From: Sphaerisporangium viridialbum
GTDB lineage: Bacteria > Actinomycetota > Actinomycetes > Streptosporangiales > Streptosporangiaceae
Length of the DNA: 64,000 nucleotides
Direction: 5' to 3'
NCBI RefSeq assembly: GCF_049674955.1
Contig: NZ_CP187232.1
Span: 744,001 to 808,000, forward strand
In this document: piece after piece, positions 43,521-52,331 of the stretch
Numbering within the stretch: position 1 is the first letter of the stretch
Layout of the letters: each line of letters starts with the position of its first letter
Position numbers and translations under genes: made by a program
Notes under the pieces: model-generated
Told to the model about the DNA's origin: nothing
What the model saw: only the letters and a program-made list of their open reading frames with translations
The model's database searches: none

Positions 43521-44382
43521 GCCCAGCAGGCTCGCCGTACGCAAGACGTACAAGCTGTACATCGGCGGGGCGTTCCCGCGTTCGGAGAGCGGAAGGTCCT
43601 ACGTGGTGACCTCCTCCAAGGGCGACTTCCTCGCCAACGCCTCCAAGGCCTCGCGCAAGGACGCCCGTGACGCGGTGTCGGCCGCGCGCAAGGCGTTCCC
43701 CGGCTGGTCGGGCGCCACGGCGTACAACCGCGGGCAGATCCTCTACCGCGTCGCCGAGATGCTGGAGGGGCGCCGGGCGCAGTTCGTGTCCGAGCTGGTC
43801 GACGCCGACGGGGTGTCGGCGCGCAAGGCCGGCGAGCTGGTGGACGCGGCCGTCGACCGGCTGGTCTGGTACGCGGGCTGGTCCGACAAGATCGGAGCGG
43901 TCCGGGGAGCGGCGAACCCGGTCGCCGGGCCGTACTTCAACCTGTCGACCCCGGAACCGACCGGCGTCGTGGCCGTCGTGGCTCCGCCGGAGGCGCCGCT
44001 GCTCGGCCTGATCTCGGTGATCGCCCCGGTGATCGTCACGGGCAACACCTGCGTGGTGGTGGCCTCGGAGCGCGCGCCGCTCCCGTCGATCACCCTGGCC
44101 GAGGTGCTGGCCACCTCCGACCTGCCGGGCGGCGTCGTGAACCTGCTCACGGGCAGGGCCGCCGAGCTCGCGCCGTGGCTGTCGTCCCACATGGACGTCA
44201 ACGCCGTCGACCTGACGGGCTGCACCGGGGAGCTGGCCGTGGCCTGCGAGCAGGACGCCGCCGAGAACCTCAAGCGCGTCCTGCGCCCGTCGGGGAAGAC
44301 CGACTGGCTCGCCGACCCCGGCACCGGCCGGATGACCGCCTTCCTGGAGACCAAGACGGTCTGGCACCCGATCGGCATCTGA
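43513..44382 (+). CDS. Half-length ALDH-family protein without active site
   Basis: The 289-residue protein has the N-terminal ALDH coenzyme-binding half (LYIGGAFPRSESGRSY, KAFPGWSGATAYNRGQILYR, TGVVAVVAPPEAPLLGLISV) and ends at about the point where the catalytic Glu and Cys would come. The end (WLADPGTGRMTAFLETKTVW, then HPIGI) looks like a real C-terminus. It may act as a partner subunit of the full enzyme rather than a dead fragment. Confidence 0.85.
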   Translation: MTEPSRLAVRKTYKLYIGGAFPRSESGRSYVVTSSKGDFLANASKASRKDARDAVSAARKAFPGWSGATAYNRGQILYRVAEMLEGRRAQFVSELVDADGVSARKAGELVDAAVDRLVWYAGWSDKIGAVRGAANPVAGPYFNLSTPEPTGVVAVVAPPEAPLLGLISVIAPVIVTGNTCVVVASERAPLPSITLAEVLATSDLPGGVVNLLTGRAAELAPWLSSHMDVNAVDLTGCTGELAVACEQDAAENLKRVLRPSGKTDWLADPGTGRMTAFLETKTVWHPIGI

Positions 44383-44400
44383 CCGCGCCCGCTCGCGGGA

Positions 44401-47010
44401 TCACCCTGGCTTGCGCCGGTTGGTCCCGCGGGTGGGGGCCGCGGCGAGGGGGTCCTCCGGCCAGGGATGCTTCGGGTACCTGCCGCGCAGCTCGGCGCGC
44501 ACCGCGCGGTAGCCCTCACGCCAGAAGGACGCCAGGTCGGCGGTGACGGCCGCGGGCCTTCCCGCGGGGGACAGCAGGTGGATCACCAGCGGCACCCCGG
44601 CGACGCGGGGCGTCGCCTCCCAGCCGAACAGCTCCTGGAGCTTGGCCGCCAGGACCGGCTGGTCGCCGGAGTAGTCCACCCTGATCCGTGACCCGGTGGG
44701 CACCGTGACCCGCTCAGGGGCCACCTCGTCCAGCCTGAGCCGCCACGTCAGGAGCCGCCTGAGGGCCGAGGCGACGTCCACCCTGGCCAGGTCGGAGCGG
44801 CGGCGCAGGCGGGACAGGTCGAGCCACGTGCCGGCGGCGGCGAGCAGGCCCTCGTCCGAGACGTCCGGCCAGGGCTCGCCCAGCACCCGGTGGCAGAACG
44901 CCATGCGCTCGCGCACCGCCACGGCCTCCGGCGTCCAGCGGAGCAGGGACAGCCCCTCCTTGCGCAGGCCGGACACGATCGCGTCACTGACGTCGGCGTC
45001 CCGCAGTGGTACCGAGGACAGCTCGACGGCTCCGAGGCGTTCGACCCGCCGCGCGACGACGTCGCCCTCCCAGCCGATCTCGTCCTCCACCTGGTGGAAC
45101 GGCCCGGCGGCCGCCATGGCGACGTCCTCGTCGATCACCACGGCCTGGCGCACCCGGGCGGAGGCGGCGCCGGCCGGCCGGTCGGCGACCGCGATGGCCA
45201 GCCACTCGGCCGAGGCCAGCCGCGAGTCGCGGGGCAGCGTCGCCGCAGTGCCCGAGACCATGAGGTAGCCGCCGGAACGGCGGCGCGCCACCCGCTCGGG
45301 GTAGGCCAGCGCCACGACCAGCCCGGCCACCGCGTCGTCGGTGCCGCCTGGCCGTGCCTGAGACGTGCCGCCCCCGCCTGGCCGTGCCTGAGACGTGCCG
45401 CCCCCGCCTGGCCGTGCCTGAGACGTGCCGCCCCCGCCTGGCCGTGCCTGAGACGTGCCGCCCCCGCCTGGCCGTGCCTGAGACGTGCCGCCCCCGCCGG
45501 GACGTGCCGGAGAGGTGCCGCTCCCGCCGGGGACGTCCGCGCGTACGGCCTGGGTGAGGCGGCGGGTCTCCTTTCGCCAGTCGCGCGAGCCACCGCGGCG
45601 GGCCTCGCGCCACACCGCCACGAGGTCGTCGGGGGCGGAGCGGGGAAGCTCCTCCGACAGCAGGGCGACCACCTCGGCCGCCGCCGGGGGGCCGTCGAGC
45701 AGCGCCCGGGCGAGCCGGGGGTGGACGCCGATGCCGGCCATGCGGCGTCCGCGCTCGGTCACGCGGCCGTTCTCCAGTGCGCCGAGCGCGTGCAGCGTGC
45801 GGCCGGCCACGGCCATGGAGGCGGCGGGTGGCCGGTCGAGCAGCGCGAGCGCGGAGGCGTCGGGCGTACCCCAGCAGGCGGCCTGGAGGGCGAAGCCCGT
45901 GAGGTCGGCAAGGGCGATCTCGGGCTGGGCGTGGTCGGGCAGCCGCTCGTGCTCGGCGGCCGTCCAGCACCGGTAGACGGTGCCGGGGGCCTCGCGCCCC
46001 GCGCGCCCGGCCCGCTGGCCGGCGGACGCCCTCGACACCCGCACGGTCGTCAGCGACCCGAGCCCCCGGCCCTGGTCGGTGCGCGGCTCGCGCGCCAGCC
46101 CGGCGTCGACCACCACCCGCACCCCGGGGACGGTGAGGCTCGACTCGGCCACCGAGGTCGCGAGGATCACCCGCCTGCGCGGGCCGGCCGACAGCACCGC
46201 GTCGAGCGTGTCGGCCCTGCCGTGGACCTGCAGGACGTCGGCCTCCGGCAGATCGGCCAGCGCACCGGCCACTCGGGCGATCTCTCCCACGCCCGGCAGG
46301 AAGCACAGCACGTCACCGGCCCGCTCGGCCAGGGCGCGGCGTACGACCCCGGCGACGTGGGCGAGCAGCGCGGGGTCGACGCGCATGCCGTGCGGCGGGG
46401 CGACGGGCCGGGTGGGAGGCGCCCACACGATCTCGACCGGGTGGGTGGTGCCGGAGGCGTGCACCACGGGGGCGTCTCCGAGGAGCCGGGCCCAGGGGGC
46501 GGCGTCCGCGGTGGCCGAGGTGGCGACGAGCCGCAGGTCGGGCCGGAGGGTCGCGCGGACGTCCAACAGGAATGCGAGCGCGGTGTCGGCGTCCAGGTGC
46601 CGCTCGTGGCACTCGTCGAGCAGCACGGCGTCGACCCCTTCCAGCTCGGGATCGCGCTGGAGCCGCTGGAGCAGCACGCCGGTCGTCATGACCTGAACGT
46701 GGCGTCCGGGCCTGTGCTCGCCCCTGATGGTGAAGCCGACCTCCTCGCCGACCTCGGACCTGAGCATCCACGCCATGCGCCTGGCCGCCGCGCGGGTGGC
46801 GATGCGCCGGGGCTCGGCCACGATCACGCGCCGCGCGGGGCCGCCCGAGTCCAGGCCTGCCAGGACGAGCGGGACGAGGGTGGTCTTGCCCGTGCCGGGA
46901 GGGGCGGTGAGGACGGCGGCGCCGCCCTTGTCCAGCGCCGCGCGGAGCTCCGGCAGGGCGTGCCGTACGGGAAGCGCGCCCGCCCGCGCGTCATCCACAG
47001 GCATGGTCAT
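44401..47010 (-). CDS. hrpB: ATP-dependent helicase HrpB
   Basis: The 869-residue DEAH-box helicase has Walker A LTAPPGTGKTTLVPLVL, the DExH box VLLDECHERHLDADTA, the SAT motif LVATSATADAAPW, and motif VI region ASAGQRAGRAGREAPGTVYR. The HrpB C-terminal domain follows. Between them (about residues 500-560) is a Gly/Thr/Gln/Pro-rich decapeptide repeat (GGGGTSQARP) encoded by a minisatellite. It remodels RNA; the cellular role in bacteria is poorly known. ATG 47010 or 47004 may be used. Confidence 0.92.
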   Translation of the reverse strand: MTMPVDDARAGALPVRHALPELRAALDKGGAAVLTAPPGTGKTTLVPLVLAGLDSGGPARRVIVAEPRRIATRAAARRMAWMLRSEVGEEVGFTIRGEHRPGRHVQVMTTGVLLQRLQRDPELEGVDAVLLDECHERHLDADTALAFLLDVRATLRPDLRLVATSATADAAPWARLLGDAPVVHASGTTHPVEIVWAPPTRPVAPPHGMRVDPALLAHVAGVVRRALAERAGDVLCFLPGVGEIARVAGALADLPEADVLQVHGRADTLDAVLSAGPRRRVILATSVAESSLTVPGVRVVVDAGLAREPRTDQGRGLGSLTTVRVSRASAGQRAGRAGREAPGTVYRCWTAAEHERLPDHAQPEIALADLTGFALQAACWGTPDASALALLDRPPAASMAVAGRTLHALGALENGRVTERGRRMAGIGVHPRLARALLDGPPAAAEVVALLSEELPRSAPDDLVAVWREARRGGSRDWRKETRRLTQAVRADVPGGSGTSPARPGGGGTSQARPGGGGTSQARPGGGGTSQARPGGGGTSQARPGGGGTSQARPGGTDDAVAGLVVALAYPERVARRRSGGYLMVSGTAATLPRDSRLASAEWLAIAVADRPAGAASARVRQAVVIDEDVAMAAAGPFHQVEDEIGWEGDVVARRVERLGAVELSSVPLRDADVSDAIVSGLRKEGLSLLRWTPEAVAVRERMAFCHRVLGEPWPDVSDEGLLAAAGTWLDLSRLRRRSDLARVDVASALRRLLTWRLRLDEVAPERVTVPTGSRIRVDYSGDQPVLAAKLQELFGWEATPRVAGVPLVIHLLSPAGRPAAVTADLASFWREGYRAVRAELRGRYPKHPWPEDPLAAAPTRGTNRRKPG
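45346..45498 (-). repeat. 30-bp minisatellite inside hrpB
   Basis: A 30-bp unit is perfectly periodic for 153 bp, with four complete identical copies at 45361-45480. Two further diverged units run to 45540. The unit is in frame and encodes GGGGTSQARP, so copy-number change alters linker length without breaking the gene. Confidence 0.95.
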
Positions 47011-47068
47011 CGCCTGCCGGGGTCGTGGAATGCACCTCGTGCCCGTCCTTTTCGGTGTGCGGCATGGC

Positions 47069-47680
47069 TCAGCCGAGCTGGAGATCGCCGGTGAAGTAGT
47101 GCTGGAGCGTGGGCCCGACGGCGGCGACGACCGTGTCCGCCGGGAGTGAGGCGATCGCCTCGACCCTGAGCACATATCGGGTCAGCCCGATGCCGATCAG
47201 GTGGGAGCCGGCGAGGATGGCGCGGGTCTCGGCGTTGTCCATGCCGAGGTCCTTGGCGATGGGGCGGAGCACTTCCTCGGTCATGAACTCCTTCAGCATG
47301 GCCGAGGCCGTCTCGGAGGCCGAGACCGCGTGCAGGATCGCGTGCAGCCAGGCGCCGGTCGCGGGGTCCTCCCAGAGCGACAGGTAGCGCCGGGCCAGCC
47401 GCTCGCCGAGCCGGTCGGGATCGCCGCCGACCACCTCCGAGATCTGGCGCAGGGGCATGCCGTGCCCGCGGATGGCCGCTTCGAACAGGCCGTCCTTGGT
47501 GCCGAAGAAGTGGATGACCAGGGCCGGGTCGACCTCGGCGGCGCGGGCGACGCCCCGGATCGTGGTGGCGGAGAAGCCCTTCTGGGTGAAGGCCTCCGTC
47601 GCGGCGAGCAGGATCGCCTCCCTGGTCTGGGTGGACCCGGGACGCCTGCCCCCGCCTGACCTGGCTCTTTCGTCGGTCAT
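47069..47680 (-). CDS. TetR-family repressor
   Basis: The 203-residue protein has the HTH FSATTIRGVARAAEVDPALV followed by IHFFGTKDGLFEAAI, and a TetR_C-type helical domain. It lies divergent from the UPF0104 gene with a strong inverted repeat upstream, so it probably controls itself and perhaps that gene. Confidence 0.92.
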   Translation of the reverse strand: MTDERARSGGGRRPGSTQTREAILLAATEAFTQKGFSATTIRGVARAAEVDPALVIHFFGTKDGLFEAAIRGHGMPLRQISEVVGGDPDRLGERLARRYLSLWEDPATGAWLHAILHAVSASETASAMLKEFMTEEVLRPIAKDLGMDNAETRAILAGSHLIGIGLTRYVLRVEAIASLPADTVVAAVGPTLQHYFTGDLQLG

Positions 47681-47703
47681 CGCGCCCCTTCCCGTCGGGC
47701 TCT

Positions 47704-47749
47704 ATTCAACCATGGTGAATTCATCTATGTTGAACTCAACATCGATGAA
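47704..47749. promoter_or_regulatory. TetR operator region
   Basis: TTCATCTATGTTGA (47720-47733) and TCAACATCGATGAA (47736-47749) are inverted arms that match at 13 of 14 positions. A second, less regular palindrome around CCATGG (47704-47720) adjoins. The region is AT-rich against the surroundings and lies 24 bp before the TetR start. The remaining DNA to 48032 shows no gene. Confidence 0.75.
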
Positions 47750-48032
47750 GTCAACAGGTGGTGAAATAAGATGCATCATCGGAGGCCGTCCTCGGCCTCG
47801 TCCTGCTCGCCGTGCCCGTACGGCGCGGTTCCGCCGAGCCGGTCGCACCACGCCAAACGGCAGCCGCTACCATCTGATAGCTGCTGTCGAGTTGACCGCA
47901 CCTTTCCCGGGCACCGGCCGGCCGACCGCTGTGCCGTTGCGGGAAACCGGAAACAACGGGCCGGGCATCTGTCGCGATCTGGCAATCGTCCGGCCCGCTG
48001 ATCAACGTCATGATCCTCACGAGGAGGCGATG

Positions 48033-49070
48033 ATGGCGTGTCAGAGTACGGTGGCACCGGCCCAGATCCCGGCGGTGCCCACCCCGCCCAGTGACGGCAA
48101 ACCCGGCGCGGGCCGCCGGGCGGTCGTACGGCTGCTCGTCGTCGCGGCCGTGGTCTGCGTGGTCGTCCTGTTCCGCGACCGGCTGCCGAGCCCGGCCGAG
48201 GTCTGGAAGCTCATCGCCTCCGCGCACCCCGGCTGGCTGATCGTCGCCGTCGTGGCCGAGGCGTCCTCCATGCGGGCCTTCGCCCGGCTGATCCGGCACC
48301 TGCTGGTCGCGGGCGGCGCCCAGCTCACGCTGCCGCGCGCCGTCGCGGTCACCTACGCGCGCAACGCCGTGTCGAACTCCCTGCCCGGCGGCCAGGTGCT
48401 CAGCGTGGCGTACACGACACGACAGCTCCGCCGTCTCGGGGCGACCACCCCGCTGATCGCCGCGACCCTGCTGCTCAGCGCGGTGTTCTCCACGATGACC
48501 TTCGTCGCGCTCGGCGCCGTGGCGCTGCTGGCCGAGCCCGCTACGCGGATCACGGCGCTGTGGGTCTTCGTCGCGGCGGGTCTCGGCCTCGGTGCGCTGC
48601 TGTGGTTCCGGCCGAGGACGCCGGTCCGGTGGCTCTCCGGCCGCGGCGGCCGTACGGGCGCTGTGATGGCCCAGCTGCGCGGCGCGCGGGCGGCCATCAC
48701 GCTCACCCGGCGCGACCGCCTGGTGCTGCCCGGCCTCGCGCTGCTGAACTGGCTGCTCGACCTGGCCTGCCTGGCGGCCGTGTGCGCCGCCACGGGAGTC
48801 TCCGTCGGCCCGCACACGGTGCTGCTCGGCTACGTCGCGGCCAAGGCGGCGGGGGTGCTGGCGCTCGTGCCGGGCGGGCTCGGCATCGCCGAGATCGGGA
48901 TGGCCGCGACCTTCGTCAGCGCGGGGATGACGGGGGTGGCCGCGGCCGCCGTTGTGGCGATCTACCGCCTGATCTCCTACTGGGCCGTGCTCATCGTCGG
49001 ATGGAGTGCCTGGTTGCTGCTCAACGTCATCGCGACTGGAGGGCGTCGAGAGCGACCGCCATCGCGATGA
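48033..49070 (+). CDS. UPF0104/YbhN-type membrane protein
   Basis: The 345-residue protein has about seven membrane spans and the flippase-like LPG_synthase_TM motifs, such as YARNAVSNSLPGGQVLSVAY and VPGGLGIAEIGMAATFVSAG. It lacks the C-terminal catalytic domain of MprF. Such proteins are suspected lipid translocases. ATG 48033 is preferred over 48030 for its spacing to AGGAGG. Its 3' end overlaps the convergent gene by 44 bp. Confidence 0.88.
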   Translation: MACQSTVAPAQIPAVPTPPSDGKPGAGRRAVVRLLVVAAVVCVVVLFRDRLPSPAEVWKLIASAHPGWLIVAVVAEASSMRAFARLIRHLLVAGGAQLTLPRAVAVTYARNAVSNSLPGGQVLSVAYTTRQLRRLGATTPLIAATLLLSAVFSTMTFVALGAVALLAEPATRITALWVFVAAGLGLGALLWFRPRTPVRWLSGRGGRTGAVMAQLRGARAAITLTRRDRLVLPGLALLNWLLDLACLAAVCAATGVSVGPHTVLLGYVAAKAAGVLALVPGGLGIAEIGMAATFVSAGMTGVAAAAVVAIYRLISYWAVLIVGWSAWLLLNVIATGGRRERPPSR

Positions 49071-49605
49071 TCAGGCGCCGGTCGAGTCGCGGGTCCTGGA
49101 TGTCCACGATGTAGCGGTCGCGCAGCCCCCACTTGCGGTCGACCGAGAAGGCGATCTGGGCGCCCACGCCGAAGTCGAAGTGGTAGGGCAGCCACGACAG
49201 CGAGTCGACGAACCGGCGCAGCAGGCTGACGAAGACGTTGCGCTCCTGGCCCGTGAAGGTCGGCATGCCGGGCTGCTGGAAGTGCCACGTCGACCGGATC
49301 AGCGACGCGGCGAACTCCTTCTTGAAGAAGCCGATCGGCTGGCCGGCGTGGTCCAGGACGTCGTATCCACTGCCCAGGTCGAGCACCTTGCGCGCCTTGA
49401 ACCCGGCCAGCACGAACTGCCTGGAGTCGTCGGTGTAGAGCGTGACCTGCTCCTTGAACGCCATCCGCTTCTGCTCGGCGAAGGCGACCATCGGACCTTC
49501 CGACCCGTCGGGCTGCTCCAGATGGACCACATAACGGTTCACCATCATGGTGATCTTCTGGCGCACGAGCAGGCGCCGCTGTGCCTGCAGGGTCGGGAAA
49601 TCCAC
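49027..49605 (-). CDS. LURP-one/scramblase-like protein
   Basis: The 192-residue product has the Tubby-like beta-barrel features: RRLLVRQKITMMVNRYVV at the start, VAFAEQKRMAFKEQVTLYTD, and DHAGQPIGFFKKEF. This type is related to plant LURP1 and phospholipid scramblases; the function in actinomycetes is unknown. Its last 14 codons overlap the end of the UPF0104 gene on the other strand. Confidence 0.85.
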   Translation of the reverse strand: MDFPTLQAQRRLLVRQKITMMVNRYVVHLEQPDGSEGPMVAFAEQKRMAFKEQVTLYTDDSRQFVLAGFKARKVLDLGSGYDVLDHAGQPIGFFKKEFAASLIRSTWHFQQPGMPTFTGQERNVFVSLLRRFVDSLSWLPYHFDFGVGAQIAFSVDRKWGLRDRYIVDIQDPRLDRRLIIAMAVALDALQSR

Positions 49606-49762
49606 TTTGCTCTCCAGTGTCAGGGGATTGCCACCCTAAAGGCTTTGGGGACCGGTTGAATGCGTGCCCCACACCGCGGAATGGGGGACGAATGACTTTC
49701 CAGGAACGGGGCAGGGGACACGATCGTTGGGCAGGGTGAATCGAAACGGGGGAGGAGTCGCT

Positions 49763-49954
49763 ATGTACCGGTCAAGAGAGCACAGGATGATCGCGGGTGT
49801 CTGTGGTGGCATCGCGGAGAAGTGGGGCTGGGCGCCCACCATGGTGCGCCTGCTGTTCGTTCTCTCCTGCATCCTTCCTGGACCGCAGTTCATCATCTAT
49901 CTGATCATGTGGGCCTTGATCCCGAAGGCTCCCGCCCGCGCCGGCCAGTGGTGA
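49763..49954 (+). CDS. PspC-domain membrane protein
   Basis: The 63-residue protein is a single PspC domain: MYRSREHRMIAGVCGGIAEK, then WAPTMVRLLFVLSCILPGP and LIMWALIPKAP. It has one or two membrane spans. GGAGGAG lies 5 nt before ATG 49763. PspC proteins sense envelope stress in other bacteria; stand-alone actinobacterial forms are poorly defined. Confidence 0.92.
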   Translation: MYRSREHRMIAGVCGGIAEKWGWAPTMVRLLFVLSCILPGPQFIIYLIMWALIPKAPARAGQW

Positions 49955-49994
49955 TCCGCTCCGGCCGTGCCGTAAACGTCTATTCGTAGGACGT

Positions 49995-50660
49995 ATGCTC
50001 GGAGATGTGAGCGAGCGAACCGTACGTGCACGGCCACTGGCCCTGATCCAGGACGACCTGGTCGACTACGAGAAGGCCATGGACCGCATGACCGAGCTGG
50101 TCGGCGCGCGACAGCGTGACGATCAGCCGGACACATTGTGGCTGCTCAGCCACCCGCAGGTCTTCACGGTGGGGAAGAGAACCGCCGCAGAGCACCTTCC
50201 CGACCCCTCGTACGGCATCCCCGTCGTCCCCACGGGCCGAGGGGGCCAGCTGACCTACCACGGGCCGGGGCAGCTCGTGGGATACCTGATCGTCCAGTTG
50301 CGCGCCGACGAGGGGGTCGTCGACTACGTCCGCGAGGTGGAGCTCCGGCTGGTCGAGGCGCTGGAGAAGCTCGGACTCCCGGCCGAGCGCCGCGAGACCC
50401 CGCAGGGCTCCGAGCTGCTCACGGGGGTCTGGACGCGCGACACGGGCCGGAAGATCGTCTCGATCGGCATGCGGGCCGGCCGGGGCGTCACCAGTCACGG
50501 CTTCGCGCTGAACGTCGACGGCGATCTCGACCCCTGGCACCACGCCGTGCCGTGCGGCATGCCGGAGGTCGACATGACCTCGCTGGCGCGCGAGCTGGCC
50601 GAGCCGCCGTCCTCCGAGCAGGTCCGCCGGGTGGTCTCCGAGGTGTTCGAGGCGTCCTGA
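49995..50660 (+). CDS. lipB: Octanoyltransferase
   Basis: The 221-residue enzyme moves octanoyl from acyl carrier protein to lipoyl domains. Motifs are HPQVFTVGKRT, GRGGQLTYHGPGQLVGYLIV, the catalytic Lys in GRKIVSIGMRAGRGVTSHG and the catalytic Cys in VPCGMPEVDMTSL. GTG 50007 is a possible alternative start. lipA is not adjacent within the window. Confidence 0.96.
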   Translation: MLGDVSERTVRARPLALIQDDLVDYEKAMDRMTELVGARQRDDQPDTLWLLSHPQVFTVGKRTAAEHLPDPSYGIPVVPTGRGGQLTYHGPGQLVGYLIVQLRADEGVVDYVREVELRLVEALEKLGLPAERRETPQGSELLTGVWTRDTGRKIVSIGMRAGRGVTSHGFALNVDGDLDPWHHAVPCGMPEVDMTSLARELAEPPSSEQVRRVVSEVFEAS

Positions 50661-50669
50661 GGCGCCGAG

Positions 50670-50700
50670 TACGGCTCGCGCCCGCGAGGCGCGAGCCGTA
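50670..50700. terminator. Bidirectional terminator lipB/permease
   Basis: TACGGCTCGCGC and GCGCGAGCCGTA form a perfect 12-bp stem with a 7-nt loop between the convergent lipB and permease genes. Confidence 0.85.
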
Positions 50701-50710
50701 GGGCAGTAGC

Positions 50711-52270
50711 TCAGGCGGCGGGCTCGGAGTCGCCCAGCGGGACCTCCTCGACATTGCGGCGGGGCCCGGTGAACCAGTGCCGGGCGGACAGCACCCACCA
50801 CAGGGCGATGCCGATCAGCACGGCGCCCACCGCGAGCGGCGCGTAGTTGACCGAGGTCCAGGTGAAGTCCTCGCTCCACGGCGCGCCGGCCGGGACGACG
50901 GGCAGGATGAAGTAGATCGAGATGACGACGATCTCGATCACCGCGATCCAGCCCATCACCTTGTACTTGCCGCCCAGCGTCCACGGCCCCGGACGGAACG
51001 CGGCGCCCATGCGCAGGCGCAGCCAGATCGGGATGAGGAACGCCAGGTAGAGCCCGATCACCGCGATCGAGACGACGGCGAGGAACGCCACGGGAGTCGT
51101 GGTGCCCTCCGGGGCGTACAGGGCGGGGACCGTGATCAGCAGGGCCGCGACGCAGCCGGCGATGATCGCGTTGACCGGGGTCTTGTTCTTGTCCACGCGC
51201 GACCAGAGCCGCCAGCCGGGGACGGCACCGTCGCGGGAGAACGCGTAGGTCATGCGGGACATCGACGTCACGCAGCTCATGCCGCAGAAGAACTGCCCGA
51301 TCGTGGAGATGCCGAAGATCACGGTGGCCAGGCCAGGCGTCAGCGACGAGGTGAAGATCGCGCCGACGAAGCCGCCCTCCTTGTTGACGGCGTCGACGTC
51401 GGTCGCCGCGAACAGGAAGGCCAGGAGCAGCACCCAGCCGCCGATCGCCGAGTAGAAGATCGACTTCCAGAGCCCCTTGGCCGCGCTCATGGCCGCGCCC
51501 TGGGTCTCCTCCGACACGTGCGCGCAGGCGTCGAAGCCGGTGATCGTGTACTGCGTGAGCAGGAAGCCGAGCGGCAGCACATACAGCCAGAACGTCGGGC
51601 CTGACGAGCTGGAGCCGAAGCCGGAGTTGTTGAACTGCTCGAACAGGAAGCCCACGTTCTGGTGCTTCGACGGGCCGAAGATCAGGATCAGCACGACCGC
51701 CGCCGCGCCGAACACGTGCCACCACACCGAGATGTTCTGCAGGATCGAGATCAGCCGGTGGCTGAAGATGTTGATCAGCGCGTGGAGCACGAGCACGATC
51801 GCGAACAGCAGGAACGTCTGCCGCAGCGGGTCGCCCTGCGCCCAGCCGTCGCTGAACCTGCCGATGGTGATGTTGAGGAAGGTCGCGCAGCCGTAGTCCA
51901 CGGAGGCGGTGACCGCGATGAGCCCGATGAGGTTGAGCCAGCCGGTGAACCATCCGTGGATGGGCTTGCCCAGCTTGGCCGCCCACCAGTAGATGCCGCC
52001 CGCCGTCGGGTAGGCGGACACCAGCTCGGACATGCACAAGCCGATGATGAGGATGAATACCGAGATCAGCGGCCAGCCGATGGAGATGGCGATGGGCCCG
52101 CCATTGTTCCAGGCCTGGCCGAACGTCGTGAAGCAGCCGGCGAGGATCGAGATGATCGAGAACGAGATCGCGAAGTTGGAGAAGCCGCTCCAGCTTCGGG
52201 AGAGTTCTTGCTTGTATCCGAGTTCGGCCAGGCGTTCGGCATCGTCGTCGAGGTAGGACTGCTGGGCCAT
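50711..52270 (-). CDS. APC-family amino acid/amine permease
   Basis: The 519-residue protein has about 12 membrane spans with SFSIISILAGCFTTFGQAWN, LVSAYPTAGGIYWWAAKLG and GFDACAHVSEETQGA, all typical of the ACT/GABA-permease-like branch of the APC family. GGAGG precedes ATG 52270. It follows the kinase gene after 61 bp and probably imports the amine handled by this cluster. Confidence 0.9.
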   Translation of the reverse strand: MAQQSYLDDDAERLAELGYKQELSRSWSGFSNFAISFSIISILAGCFTTFGQAWNNGGPIAISIGWPLISVFILIIGLCMSELVSAYPTAGGIYWWAAKLGKPIHGWFTGWLNLIGLIAVTASVDYGCATFLNITIGRFSDGWAQGDPLRQTFLLFAIVLVLHALINIFSHRLISILQNISVWWHVFGAAAVVLILIFGPSKHQNVGFLFEQFNNSGFGSSSSGPTFWLYVLPLGFLLTQYTITGFDACAHVSEETQGAAMSAAKGLWKSIFYSAIGGWVLLLAFLFAATDVDAVNKEGGFVGAIFTSSLTPGLATVIFGISTIGQFFCGMSCVTSMSRMTYAFSRDGAVPGWRLWSRVDKNKTPVNAIIAGCVAALLITVPALYAPEGTTTPVAFLAVVSIAVIGLYLAFLIPIWLRLRMGAAFRPGPWTLGGKYKVMGWIAVIEIVVISIYFILPVVPAGAPWSEDFTWTSVNYAPLAVGAVLIGIALWWVLSARHWFTGPRRNVEEVPLGDSEPAA

Positions 52271-52331
52271 CAGGCCTCCTTGCGTGGCGCGGGTGGTGCG
52301 GTTCCGCGGGTGGTGCGGGGGTGGCTGCGCG

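Noticed and set aside
45346..45540. Possible CRISPR array
   Set aside because: Units are directly tandem with no spacers, in frame within hrpB; it is a minisatellite.
44890..47094. Plus-strand frame of 734 codons
   Set aside because: Shadow of hrpB; the minus strand carries all helicase motifs.
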